Assembly: GCA_905200615.1 (NCBI GenBank)
Contig: CAJKLB010000014.1
Location: 1-46,631, forward strand
Length of the DNA stretch: 46,631 nucleotides
Direction: 5' to 3'
Source: an uncultured Selenomonadales bacterium
Lineage (GTDB): Bacteria; Bacillota; Clostridia; Christensenellales; QALW01
Shown: piece by piece, positions 32,978 to 40,863 of the stretch
How positions within the stretch are numbered: the first letter of the stretch is position 1
Layout of the letters: each line of letters starts with the position of its first letter
Notes under the pieces: generated by a model
Databases searched by the model: none
Told to the model about the DNA's origin: nothing
Seen by the model: only the letters and a program-made list of their open reading frames with translations
Program-made: the position numbers and the translations under genes

Positions 32978-34324
32978 TTATTTTTTTATACTCTTTTTTA
33001 TATTCATTAAGAATTCCGCGTTGCTTTTGGAAGCGGAAAGCATGGATAACAGTTTTTCCGCGGCATGTTCGCTGTTAGCGGAGAAAAGAATTTTACGTAT
33101 TGTCCAAATACCCTCCAGCTCATCGTTAGAAAGCAAAAGTTCTTCGCGGCGCGTACCGGATTTATTGATATCCACTGCCGGAAAAATACGTTTTTCCGAA
33201 AGTTTACGGTCAAGGTGAAGCTCGCTGTTGCCGGTTCCTTTGAACTCTTCGAATATGATATCGTCCATTTTGGAACCGGTTTCCACCAAAGCGGTGGCAA
33301 GAATGGTTAAACTGCCCCCGTTTTCAATATTCCTTGCGGCTCCAAAAAATTTTTTTGGCTTGTATAATGCGCCGGGATCGATACCGCCGGAAAGGGTGCG
33401 CCCTGTGGGGGATATGGTTAAATTATAGGCACGGGCAAGTCGGGTGATACTGTCAAGCAAAATGACAACATCTTTTCCGTGCTCAACCAGACGCTGCGCT
33501 CGCTCCAGAACCAGTTCGGATATCCTTACATGATTTTCCGGCATTTCGTCAAAGGTGGAATAAATCACTTCTCCCTTGACGGAACGCTGCATATCGGTAA
33601 CTTCTTCGGGACGTTCGTCAATCAGCAATACAATGAGTTCCGCTTCCGGGTAATTTTCGCTGATCGCGCAGGCAATCTTTTTTAATAAAATGGTTTTTCC
33701 GCTTTTGGGTTGAGCCACGATCATACTGCGCTGGCCTTTTCCGATAGGAGCAATCAGGTCAATTAAGCGAAGAGCAAGGTCATGAGAGGTGCTGCTTTCC
33801 AGCGTAAAGCGTTCGTTGGGATAAATGGGTACCAAGTCTTCAAAGCGTGTGCGCTTTGCGGCCGTATCGGGATTCTCATCGTTAACAGATATGACATACA
33901 GCAAGGCGGCGTATTTTTCATTTTCCCGTAGAGGACGTGTTTTGCCGGTAATTTTATCGCCTGTGCGCAGATTGAAACGCCGGATTTGGGCAATGGAAAC
34001 GTAGACGTCGCGCTGGATTCCTTTTTTGGCAAAAGCAAAAGGACCGCAGCGTAAAAAGCCGTAGCCGTCGGGATGAATTTCAAGTACGCCGCAGCAATCA
34101 CCGCAGCCACCGCTGCTTAAAATATCCGGAACAGCCGGATTTACCTTTGTGTTCGGTGCTGGCTCCGAAATTTTCTTTTCATCTTTTTCGGCCTCGCTTT
34201 GCATTTTCTCAAGCATTGCCACAATATCGGCTTTTCTTGCGCCGGAGGGCAAAGCAATACCTGCCATGGCGGCAAATTCTTTTAATTCAGCAAGTTTCAT
34301 AGCTGAAAAATCAACAGTATTCAT
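32978..34324 (-). CDS. rho: Transcription termination factor Rho
   Basis: 448 residues. N-terminal Rho_N helical domain (MKLAELKEFAAMAGI, about 9-23), acidic linker, cold-shock-like RNA-binding domain (GVLEIHPDGYGFLRC near 79-93), then the hexameric ATPase: Walker A AQPKSGKT, ERPEEVTDM, Walker B VVILLDSITRLARAYN and the Q/R-loop region GRTLSGGIDPGALYKPKKFFG. All core motifs are intact. Just before the RNA-binding domain there is a Cys cluster (GGCGDCCG). Single gene with a strong promoter. Confidence 0.97.
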   Translation of the reverse strand: MNTVDFSAMKLAELKEFAAMAGIALPSGARKADIVAMLEKMQSEAEKDEKKISEPAPNTKVNPAVPDILSSGGCGDCCGVLEIHPDGYGFLRCGPFAFAKKGIQRDVYVSIAQIRRFNLRTGDKITGKTRPLRENEKYAALLYVISVNDENPDTAAKRTRFEDLVPIYPNERFTLESSTSHDLALRLIDLIAPIGKGQRSMIVAQPKSGKTILLKKIACAISENYPEAELIVLLIDERPEEVTDMQRSVKGEVIYSTFDEMPENHVRISELVLERAQRLVEHGKDVVILLDSITRLARAYNLTISPTGRTLSGGIDPGALYKPKKFFGAARNIENGGSLTILATALVETGSKMDDIIFEEFKGTGNSELHLDRKLSEKRIFPAVDINKSGTRREELLLSNDELEGIWTIRKILFSANSEHAAEKLLSMLSASKSNAEFLMNIKKSIKK

Positions 34325-34394
34325 CGTATCGTCCTTCTTGGATTTTTAATTTGTAATGAGTACAAAAAAAGTATATGCTAAAAATGCAAAATAA

Positions 34395-34423
34395 AGTATA
34401 AAATAAAAAAGTAAGGTTGTCAA
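34395..34423 (-). promoter_or_regulatory. rho promoter
   Basis: On the minus strand: TTGACA (34418-34423), 17-bp spacer, TATACT (34395-34400). Divergent from the apgM promoter, whose TGC-TATAAT extended -10 is at 34456-34464 on the plus strand. Confidence 0.75.
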
Positions 34424-34455
34424 CTTAAAAATATGGTGCAAAATGAAAATGAATG

Positions 34456-34464
34456 TGCTATAAT
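34456..34464 (+). promoter_or_regulatory. apgM extended -10 promoter
   Basis: TGCTATAAT. The -35 region is weak (GTGCAA at the right distance). It leaves an untranslated leader of about 90 bases before the ATG at 34563. Confidence 0.5.
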
Positions 34465-34562
34465 ACTTTTGTCATATGCTTTGTTATTATTTGTATATAA
34501 ATTCAGCGTAGGGCAGGTTTTATGTAAAAAAGAGTAAACAATCGCAATACAAGGAGAGGCTT

Positions 34563-35771
34563 ATGAAATATTTGGTTTTGCTGGGTGACGGAATGGCGGA
34601 TTTGCCGGTGGAGGAATTGCAGGGAAAAACCCCTATGGAATGCGCGAAGAAGCCCTTGATTGATTTTATGGCACAGCACGGAGAAGTGGGCATGTGTAAA
34701 ATTACCCCTGAAGGATGCAAAGGCGGAAGCGATGTGGGAAATTTAGCGGTAATGGGGTATGATCCCAGACGATATCTTACCGGCCGAGCTCCGCTGGAAG
34801 CGGCGGCGATGGGGATTCAGATGGGGGAACAGGATATTGCTCTTCGGTGTAATCTTGCCTGTGTTTCTGAGGAAGAACCTTATGAAGAAAAGACAATGGT
34901 AGATTACAGCAGCGATGAAATCAGCACACAGGAGGCCGCTGAGTTAATAGAGGCGCTGAACGAGGCGCTTTCCGATACGCATATAGAATTTTATGCCGGG
35001 ATTTCCTACCGGCATATATTGATTGTTCACGGAGGCAGTGCGAAAGGGATTTTGACACCTCCGCATGATATTACGGGAAAAAAGGTGAAAGAATATTTGC
35101 CCTCCGGTGACGGCGCGGACTTTTTATTGGATTTGATGAAAAAGAGTTATCAGATTCTCTCGAAGCATCCAGTCAATCTTGCCAGAAAAGAGCAGGGAAA
35201 ACATATGGCAAATACTTGCTGGTTTTGGGGCGCGGGCAGTAAACCGGGACTTTCTTCTTTTGAGCAGAAGTACGGGAAAAAAGGTGCTGTGGTAACCGCG
35301 GTGGATCTTGTACGCGGTATTGCGCGTCTTGCGGGAATGGATGCTTTTGATGTAGACGGCGCCACCGGAACTTTGGAAACTAATTTTATGGGAAAAGCAA
35401 AGGCTACGCTGACCGCTTATGATGAAGGGTATGATTTTTGTTATTTGCATTTTGAAGCACCGGATGAATGCGGGCATAGGCACGAGGTAAAAAGAAAAAT
35501 CCAATCCATTGAAATGTTGGATATGGTGCTTAATTTTGTTGTGAACGGATTGCGGGCAAGACAGCAGGATTACGGTGTGCTGATTATGCCTGATCATCCC
35601 ACACCGGTATCCACCGGTTCACATTCCAGCGCGCCGGTACCCTATGCTATGTATTACAGCAATCGGGAAAAGAACAGCGGCGTTACCTGCTTTTGCGAAA
35701 GAACTGCCGAAAATACCGGTATTGTACAGGATCCCGGCTTTGCGCTTTTAAGCAGATTTTTTAAAGAATAA
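34563..35771 (+). CDS. apgM: Cofactor-independent phosphoglycerate mutase, archaeal (ApgM) type
   Basis: 402 residues. Interconverts 3- and 2-phosphoglycerate in glycolysis. Alkaline-phosphatase-superfamily metal ligands: VLLGDGMAD at the N-terminus, GGSDVGNLAVMGYDP with the nucleophilic Ser (near 58), HFEAPDECGHR and MPDHPTPV near the C-terminus. GRAPLEAAAMGI is a family mark. Length fits ApgM rather than the 510-residue GpmI. Strong GGAGAGG ribosome binding site. First of a plus-strand series with the CPBP and rlmH genes. Confidence 0.94.
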   Translation: MKYLVLLGDGMADLPVEELQGKTPMECAKKPLIDFMAQHGEVGMCKITPEGCKGGSDVGNLAVMGYDPRRYLTGRAPLEAAAMGIQMGEQDIALRCNLACVSEEEPYEEKTMVDYSSDEISTQEAAELIEALNEALSDTHIEFYAGISYRHILIVHGGSAKGILTPPHDITGKKVKEYLPSGDGADFLLDLMKKSYQILSKHPVNLARKEQGKHMANTCWFWGAGSKPGLSSFEQKYGKKGAVVTAVDLVRGIARLAGMDAFDVDGATGTLETNFMGKAKATLTAYDEGYDFCYLHFEAPDECGHRHEVKRKIQSIEMLDMVLNFVVNGLRARQQDYGVLIMPDHPTPVSTGSHSSAPVPYAMYYSNREKNSGVTCFCERTAENTGIVQDPGFALLSRFFKE

Positions 35772-35787
35772 TTTTTTAGGAGGCATT

Positions 35788-36855
35788 ATGCAAAACGAAA
35801 GTTTTCAAGCGAATATTCCACAGCAGGAATCATCGAAGATATCCGATTTGCCGCCGCGGTTAGTTGCCGCGTATGATGATAAACGCTTTCCGACAAAATG
35901 GCAGGCCATGATCGGTGCTGCCTCCATGCAAATTGTCGGTTGTTTGCCCTATTTTTTGCTCAGCTTCTTGTTGCTTCTCAAGGTGTTTAGAACGCCGTTC
36001 GGGTATACGATGTTCAGTTATGTGTGCTCACAGCTGATTATGGTAGTAAGTATTCCTCTGTTTATGATGATGGTGTGCCGTAAGGATATACGAACCACGA
36101 TTCGGTTAAAAAAGGGCATAGACGCGGTTCAGATTCTTCTTTTACTACTTATCAGCGCCGGCGCGTTTTTGCTTTGTCAGTATCTAAATAGTCTGTTTGT
36201 TCAGATAATCAGCATCTTTTTGGGGGAACCGGCGGATTTGGGAACCGCGGATAGCGCAACCGATTTTACACAGCTGCTTTTTCAAATTGTAATTGTTGCC
36301 GGGCTTCCCGCTATTTGTGAGGAACTTTTTTTTCGGGGATTTGTTATGCGGGCGTTTGAACGTATTTCCGTAATTTCTGCGGTAGTGCTTTCCTCGGTAG
36401 TGTTTGCTGTGATGCATGGAAACTTACAGCAGCTGGTATATGCGTTTTTGATCGGCATCATATTAGGTACGGTAACAATCATCAGTGATTCCCTTCTGGC
36501 GGGAGCGGTGATCCATTTTACTATGAACCTGCTTTCTGTTGTTATTAGTTACGGCCCGATTTTCAATGAATATTTGAATTTTGTGGAGAATAATACCTTG
36601 GCGTATATTATGGTGCTGTTCATTATCAGCCCTGCGCTTCTGGCAATAGGAATTATGCTGTTTATTAAGTATACGCGGCATAAGAATTTAAAAAAATACA
36701 ATGCTTCGTTTGTCAGCGACTTAAAATATCCCCGCATTATGCCCAGGCAAAAGAGCGGTGGTACCGCTTTATATATTATCGGTTGGGTCCTCTTCCTATT
36801 TATCAATATTGTAAGCATGCTGGCATTGTGGTTTAGTGACGTTCTTTTGGTATGA
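35788..36855 (+). CDS. CPBP-family intramembrane metalloprotease
   Basis: 355 residues with about eight membrane segments. CAAX-protease/bacteriocin-processing (CPBP, Abi) motifs are present: EELFFRGFVMR near residues 174-184, FAVMHG near 206-211, and HFTMN near 241-245, together giving the Glu/Arg and two His of the active site. Follows apgM by 16 bases and overlaps rlmH by ATGA. Substrate unknown. Confidence 0.9.
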   Translation: MQNESFQANIPQQESSKISDLPPRLVAAYDDKRFPTKWQAMIGAASMQIVGCLPYFLLSFLLLLKVFRTPFGYTMFSYVCSQLIMVVSIPLFMMMVCRKDIRTTIRLKKGIDAVQILLLLLISAGAFLLCQYLNSLFVQIISIFLGEPADLGTADSATDFTQLLFQIVIVAGLPAICEELFFRGFVMRAFERISVISAVVLSSVVFAVMHGNLQQLVYAFLIGIILGTVTIISDSLLAGAVIHFTMNLLSVVISYGPIFNEYLNFVENNTLAYIMVLFIISPALLAIGIMLFIKYTRHKNLKKYNASFVSDLKYPRIMPRQKSGGTALYIIGWVLFLFINIVSMLALWFSDVLLV

Positions 36856-37325
36856 TTCACATTAAAGTGATAGCTGTGGGAAAATTGCAGCGAATGTATC
36901 AGTTGATACAGGAGGAATTTGTAAAAAGACTTTCCCGATATGCCAGAGCGGAAATCCTTGAGGTCGCTGATGAACCGGCACCGGAAAAGCTTTCGGCAGC
37001 GCAGAAGGACGGCGTAATGCTTGCTGAGTGGGAAAAAATTCGGAAAAAGATCGGCACCGGCGATTTTGTAGTGGTATTGGATGCCTCCGGAAAAAAATGT
37101 TCCAGTGAAGAATTGGCCGTATCGCTGGGGAAATGGCAGGAAAACCGATGTATAACGTTTGTGCTGGGAGGATCCCTGGGGCTTTATCATGAAGCTTTGA
37201 ACAGCGCTGATGAGGTGCTTTCCCTTTCGGATATGACGTTTACTCATTCGATGGCCAGAACAATTTTGCTGGAACAGCTCTATCGGGGATTTAAAATTAA
37301 TACCAGCGATCCGTATCATAAATAG
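36852..37325 (+). CDS. rlmH: 23S rRNA (pseudouridine1915-N3)-methyltransferase
   Basis: 157 residues, a SPOUT methyltransferase. Family marks: IKVIAVGKL at the start, LDASGKKCSSEELA, FVLGGSLGL (SAM knot) and MTFTHSMARTILLEQLYRGFKI with the typical HSMAR and YRGF; it ends in PYHK, the usual RlmH C-terminus. Normal length. Translationally coupled to the CPBP gene. Confidence 0.97.
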   Translation: MIHIKVIAVGKLQRMYQLIQEEFVKRLSRYARAEILEVADEPAPEKLSAAQKDGVMLAEWEKIRKKIGTGDFVVVLDASGKKCSSEELAVSLGKWQENRCITFVLGGSLGLYHEALNSADEVLSLSDMTFTHSMARTILLEQLYRGFKINTSDPYHK

Positions 37326-37384
37326 CAGCACTGAGGAAAACAGAATATTCTTGTGCAGATGAATAAAGAAAGGCGGAGTTTTTT

Positions 37385-38500
37385 TTGAAAAAAAGAATTT
37401 TTATTGCGTTGCTGGTGATTATCTTTGCCTTTTCAGGATGTGCCGATCCGCCGGCAGACGTCACATGGAATGAAGAAGAAGCCGCGGCAAGCAGCCTTGT
37501 ACCGGCGGGTGATATTGTTTCTTTAAAAGATACTACATACGGGTATGAGGTGTTCCGGCGGCAAGCGGAGCAACTGAAAGAAAAGTATACGGATATTGTT
37601 TCCTTATACAGTATCGGACAGTCGGTTTACGGAAGAGAGATTCTTTGCCTTGTGTTGGGCAATGCGCAGGCGGAAAACAAGCTTTTGCTCGCCGGAGCAA
37701 TCCAGGGGACGCAGTATTGGACAACCCAGCTTTTGATGAAGCAGATAGAGACGTATTGTGAAAATCTCTCTGAAGCATACGAAGGTGTTTCCTATCGTGA
37801 AATTTTTCAAAACTGCGCGGTTTATTTTGTACCCATGGTGAATCCGGATGGGGTTGAGATCTGTTTCAACGGGTTAAAAAGCGTGCCTCAGACCTATCAA
37901 GCGCAGATAGAGGAAATTTATGAATATTCACTTCAAGTTGGTTTGCTGACAAAAGAAACAGGTTATAAACATTGGAAAGCAAACGGACAAGGAATTGATA
38001 TCGGTATCAATTTCGGCGTCGGTACGGTGGAGTCAGCTGCAATACAAAAACAAGCGGCTTCGGAAAATTATCCGGGGGAGCCTTTATGCACGCCGGAAGC
38101 GGCCGCAATCGCCCGGTTGTGTGAAGAGCAGAATTTTTCGGCCGCAGCAGTATATACGGAAGAAGGAAATTTAATCGATTGGGCGTTTGGTCAAAAGGAA
38201 AGTTTTAAAGAGTCAGAACGTTACGCGGATGCTTTGGCCGAGCTTACGGGGTATACAAAAATAGCCAACGGTCCTACTCCGGAAGTGTGCACGTCGGTTT
38301 CGCTTACGGGGTGGTTTATTTCACAGTTTGATAAGCCCGCTTTCGCAATTTTAATGGGAAAAAATTCCGAGCAGCTTTCTTTATCAAAAATTTGGAGTGA
38401 AAATTGCCTTGTTCCTATACTCTTGGCTTGGCAGCTGCAACAGCAGGAAATTGAAAAGCCTGTTCAAACACCGACAGCGGAATATAACGAGATTGAATAA
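37385..38500 (+). CDS. M14 carboxypeptidase-fold lipoprotein lacking catalytic residues
   Basis: 371 residues, TTG start with AGGCGGAG upstream. Signal peptide with lipobox FSGC (Cys about 19). The rest follows M14 zinc carboxypeptidases from end to end: SIGQSVYGREI, AGAIQGTQYWTT, MVNPDGVEICFNG, WKANGQGIDIGINF. But the zinc motif HxxE reads QxxQ, the RGVDLNxNF block has become QGIDIGINF, the third His region (usually FHSQG) reads YTEEG, and the catalytic Glu near the end (usually TIE) reads AIL. It is therefore a membrane-bound pseudoenzyme, perhaps binding peptidoglycan peptides. It lies between rlmH and tadA. Confidence 0.85.
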   Translation: MKKRIFIALLVIIFAFSGCADPPADVTWNEEEAAASSLVPAGDIVSLKDTTYGYEVFRRQAEQLKEKYTDIVSLYSIGQSVYGREILCLVLGNAQAENKLLLAGAIQGTQYWTTQLLMKQIETYCENLSEAYEGVSYREIFQNCAVYFVPMVNPDGVEICFNGLKSVPQTYQAQIEEIYEYSLQVGLLTKETGYKHWKANGQGIDIGINFGVGTVESAAIQKQAASENYPGEPLCTPEAAAIARLCEEQNFSAAAVYTEEGNLIDWAFGQKESFKESERYADALAELTGYTKIANGPTPEVCTSVSLTGWFISQFDKPAFAILMGKNSEQLSLSKIWSENCLVPILLAWQLQQQEIEKPVQTPTAEYNEIE

Positions 38501-38509
38501 CATTGAATA

Positions 38510-38971
38510 ATGGAATATAAAGACGATTATTATTTTATGGAAAAAGCCTTGCTTCAGGCACGAGCGGCTTACCGGAGAGGTGAAGTGCCGGTGGGCGCTG
38601 TGGTGGTAAAGGACGGTGCAATTATTGCAAGGGGCTTTAATTTGCGGGAAAGCATGCGTGATCCCACGGCTCACGCGGAACTGCTGGCCATCAGGCGTGC
38701 CGCAAAAAAATTGGGTTCCTGGCGACTTACCGGCTGTAAACTTTATGTTACGCTGGAGCCTTGCCCAATGTGTGCTGGAGTGATTCTTAATTCCCGCATC
38801 GAACAAGTTGTGTTTGGCGCTTATGATGCAAAGGCGGGATGCTGCACTACATTATATCATCTCTGTAACGATTTGCGGTTTAACCATCGGGTACAGGTGA
38901 CGGGGGGCGTGATGGAGAAAGCCTGCGGGGATATTTTATCTGCTTTTTTTCAAGAAAAACGAAAAAATTAA
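38510..38971 (+). CDS. tadA: tRNA-specific adenosine deaminase
   Basis: 153 residues. Makes inosine at tRNA wobble position 34. Zinc motif TAHAELLAIR near residues 51-60 (His ligand and catalytic Glu) and PCPMCAG near 83-89 (two Cys ligands), plus GEVPVGAVVV at the N-terminus. Length is normal. Starts nine bases after the previous gene with only a weak ribosome binding site, which suggests coupled translation. Confidence 0.95.
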   Translation: MEYKDDYYFMEKALLQARAAYRRGEVPVGAVVVKDGAIIARGFNLRESMRDPTAHAELLAIRRAAKKLGSWRLTGCKLYVTLEPCPMCAGVILNSRIEQVVFGAYDAKAGCCTTLYHLCNDLRFNHRVQVTGGVMEKACGDILSAFFQEKRKN

Positions 38972-38985
38972 AAGTGAGGTCATTG

Positions 38986-39016
38986 AACAGCCGCAGGAAA
39001 TTTCTTGCGGTTGTTT
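38986..39016 (+). terminator. tadA terminator
   Basis: AACAGCCGCAGGAAA followed directly by TTTCTTGCGGTTGTTT: a long stem with two G-U pairs and a small apical loop. It starts 15 bases after the tadA stop codon. Confidence 0.6.
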
Positions 39017-39018
39017 GC

Positions 39019-39150
39019 GTGTTAGAAAAGTTACACAGCTAAAAAAGTAGTAACGTTTGCCTTGTTCAGAAAGTGAGAAAGAGGATAAAATCTTACGCTA
39101 AAAGCGCCGGAGAAATGGAACTCGTCTCGGGAGGAGGTGGAATCAAATTC
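39019..39150 (-). repeat. Possible fourth, diverged copy of the intergenic repeat (copy C)
   Basis: Read on the minus strand it has GCGCTTTTAGCGTAAGATTT, matching GTAAGATTTCGCCCTC in copy A, and then ACTTTTTTAGC and GTGTAACTTTT. The match is weaker and shorter than between A, B and D. No gene is visible here. Confidence 0.3.
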
Positions 39151-39183
39151 ACTTAGTAGATATTACCATTTTTAATAAATTAA

Positions 39184-39216
39184 AAACAGCCGTAAGGATT
39201 GCTCTTACGGCTGTTT
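39184..39216 (-). terminator. Terminator of the CDF transporter gene
   Basis: AAACAGCCGTAAG (39184-39196) pairs perfectly with CTTACGGCTGTTT (39204-39216). On the minus strand it is followed by a T run, 27 bases after the transporter stop codon. Confidence 0.8.
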
Positions 39217-39243
39217 GCTGTTGAAGATATAAAGATAAAGGTG

Positions 39244-40434
39244 TTAAGATAAATTATTAAAATCCCGATCGATTTGAATAACAGTGGTATAGCGGGAATC
39301 CAAAAGAAGAAGATTTTGCTTTATGGCAGAAAGAACTTTTTCACATTCTGCCGAAGTTACTTCAAAAGGAACTACAATGTCAAAAATAATATTGATGTTT
39401 TCCGTACCGTCGGTCATGCGTACGTCATGAAAACGCCAGGCGCAGTCGGCTGTGTCCAGCGTCTTTTTTATGCAACTTTTTACTTCTTCCAGTTTTTCAT
39501 TGTTTACAGAGACCGGATCCATATGAATGGTAAGTTCACAGCCGAATAAATTAAAAATATGTTTTTCAATGGCGTCGATTGCTTCGTGGGAAGCTACTAT
39601 ATCGGCGTTGTCGGGAATTTCGGCATGCACGGAGGCAAAAAGCCTTCCCGGGCCGTAATCATGAATAATCAGATCGTGAATATCGATAATGGCGGGAGAG
39701 GATTTTATTGCCTGACTGATATCGGCAACCAGCTGTTCATCAGGTGCTTTGCCTAAAAGAAGACCGACGGTATCCCGCGCTACGGAAAAACCGGCATAAA
39801 GAATCATAAGGGAAACCGCCATGCCTACGATGCCGTCAATAGCGAACGGAAGAATATGGAGACCGTCAACGACAGCCGATAGAATAACCGCTCCGGTAGC
39901 AATACAGTCATTCAGACTATCGGTTGCGGTGGCGGAGATAACCGCGGAATGAATTTTTTTACCAAAATAGCGGTTGTAGCCGTACATAAACAGCTTTACC
40001 GGAATAGAAAAAGCTAAAAAACCTATACTGAGCCAGCTGATTGAGGCAGCATCCGTGCTGGGAGTCAACATTTTTTCCGCGGAGCTTTTAAAAAGTTCCA
40101 CGCCCACCAACATAATAATGAACGATACGATTAAGGCAGAAATATATTCAAACCGTCCATGCCCGAAAGGATGATCTCGATCGGGCTTTTTGCTGCTTAA
40201 TTTGATTCCGATAATGGAAATAAGAGTAGAGCCTAAATCGGAAAGATTGTTGAAAGCATCAGAGATAACCGCGATACTGTTGATTACAAGGCCGATAATC
40301 AGTTTTAATGCAAACAGAAAGAGATTGCATATAATACCCAAAATACCGCTGAGTATTCCATAGCGCTGGCGTACGATGTTATCCTGGATATTTTCGTAAT
40401 CCTTTACAAAGGCTTTCAGTAAAAGTTTGAACAT
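39244..40434 (-). CDS. Cation diffusion facilitator family transporter
   Basis: 396 residues with about six membrane helices in the first 220 residues and a cytoplasmic domain behind them. The metal site in helix 2 reads FNNLSD (NxxxD) and the one in helix 5 reads DSLND (DxxxD). Zinc-exporting members usually have HxxxD or DxxxD in helix 2 and HxxxD in helix 5; the N/D arrangement is typical of manganese-type (MntE-like) members, so Mn(II) export is my inference. HPFGHGRFEY after helix 2 is a family hallmark. The C-terminal tail is about 100 residues longer than in minimal CDF proteins and may contain a second ferredoxin-like domain. Confidence 0.9.
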   Translation of the reverse strand: MFKLLLKAFVKDYENIQDNIVRQRYGILSGILGIICNLFLFALKLIIGLVINSIAVISDAFNNLSDLGSTLISIIGIKLSSKKPDRDHPFGHGRFEYISALIVSFIIMLVGVELFKSSAEKMLTPSTDAASISWLSIGFLAFSIPVKLFMYGYNRYFGKKIHSAVISATATDSLNDCIATGAVILSAVVDGLHILPFAIDGIVGMAVSLMILYAGFSVARDTVGLLLGKAPDEQLVADISQAIKSSPAIIDIHDLIIHDYGPGRLFASVHAEIPDNADIVASHEAIDAIEKHIFNLFGCELTIHMDPVSVNNEKLEEVKSCIKKTLDTADCAWRFHDVRMTDGTENINIIFDIVVPFEVTSAECEKVLSAIKQNLLLLDSRYTTVIQIDRDFNNLS

Positions 40435-40499
40435 AAAAGATCTCCTTTTTGAGACAAAGTGTATATAAGGATTTATTGTTGAAAGATAAAAGCAAACAT

Positions 40500-40505
40500 A
40501 TTATA
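40500..40505 (-). promoter_or_regulatory. -10 element of the CDF gene
   Basis: TATAAT on the minus strand preceded by TGC (extended -10). No good -35 was found. Confidence 0.45.
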
Positions 40506-40599
40506 GCATAAAAATAAAATTGCGGTATTGAAATATTTCAGTTTTTCATAGGAACATTTTTCATAGAATTTTTAAAGGTATGATTGACATACGTGATAA

Positions 40600-40863
40600 G
40601 GAGTGATACGATAAAGAAGAAGTGTCGACAAAGTCAACACTCTCTTGGTCGGGAATGCCGCTTGCTCGAAAATCGTTGATTTTTGACGCTCTATCCTTGC
40701 ATGCACTTCGGTGCCCTTGAAAAATCATTTATCAAGCGGTTTTTTGCTTATTTTTCCTATCTGTCGCCGGAAAAACAAATGCGGCGTTGCCGCCGCAAAA
40801 AATCAAAATTGACGTTTGTCTACAGGCTGAAGCGTACTCATTTTTTGAGCGCGCTGTTACGGA
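40600..40863. other. Structured gene-free region
   Basis: Contains several inverted repeats, for example AGTGTCGAC-AAA-GTCAACACT (about 40620-40640), AAATCGTTGATTTTTG, and CGGCGTTGCCGCCG. Short frames exist on the plus strand, one of them 75 codons (40683-40910), but it runs into the reverse of the neighbouring gene and has no domain. It may be an intergenic repeat element; no second copy was found in this window. Confidence 0.35.
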
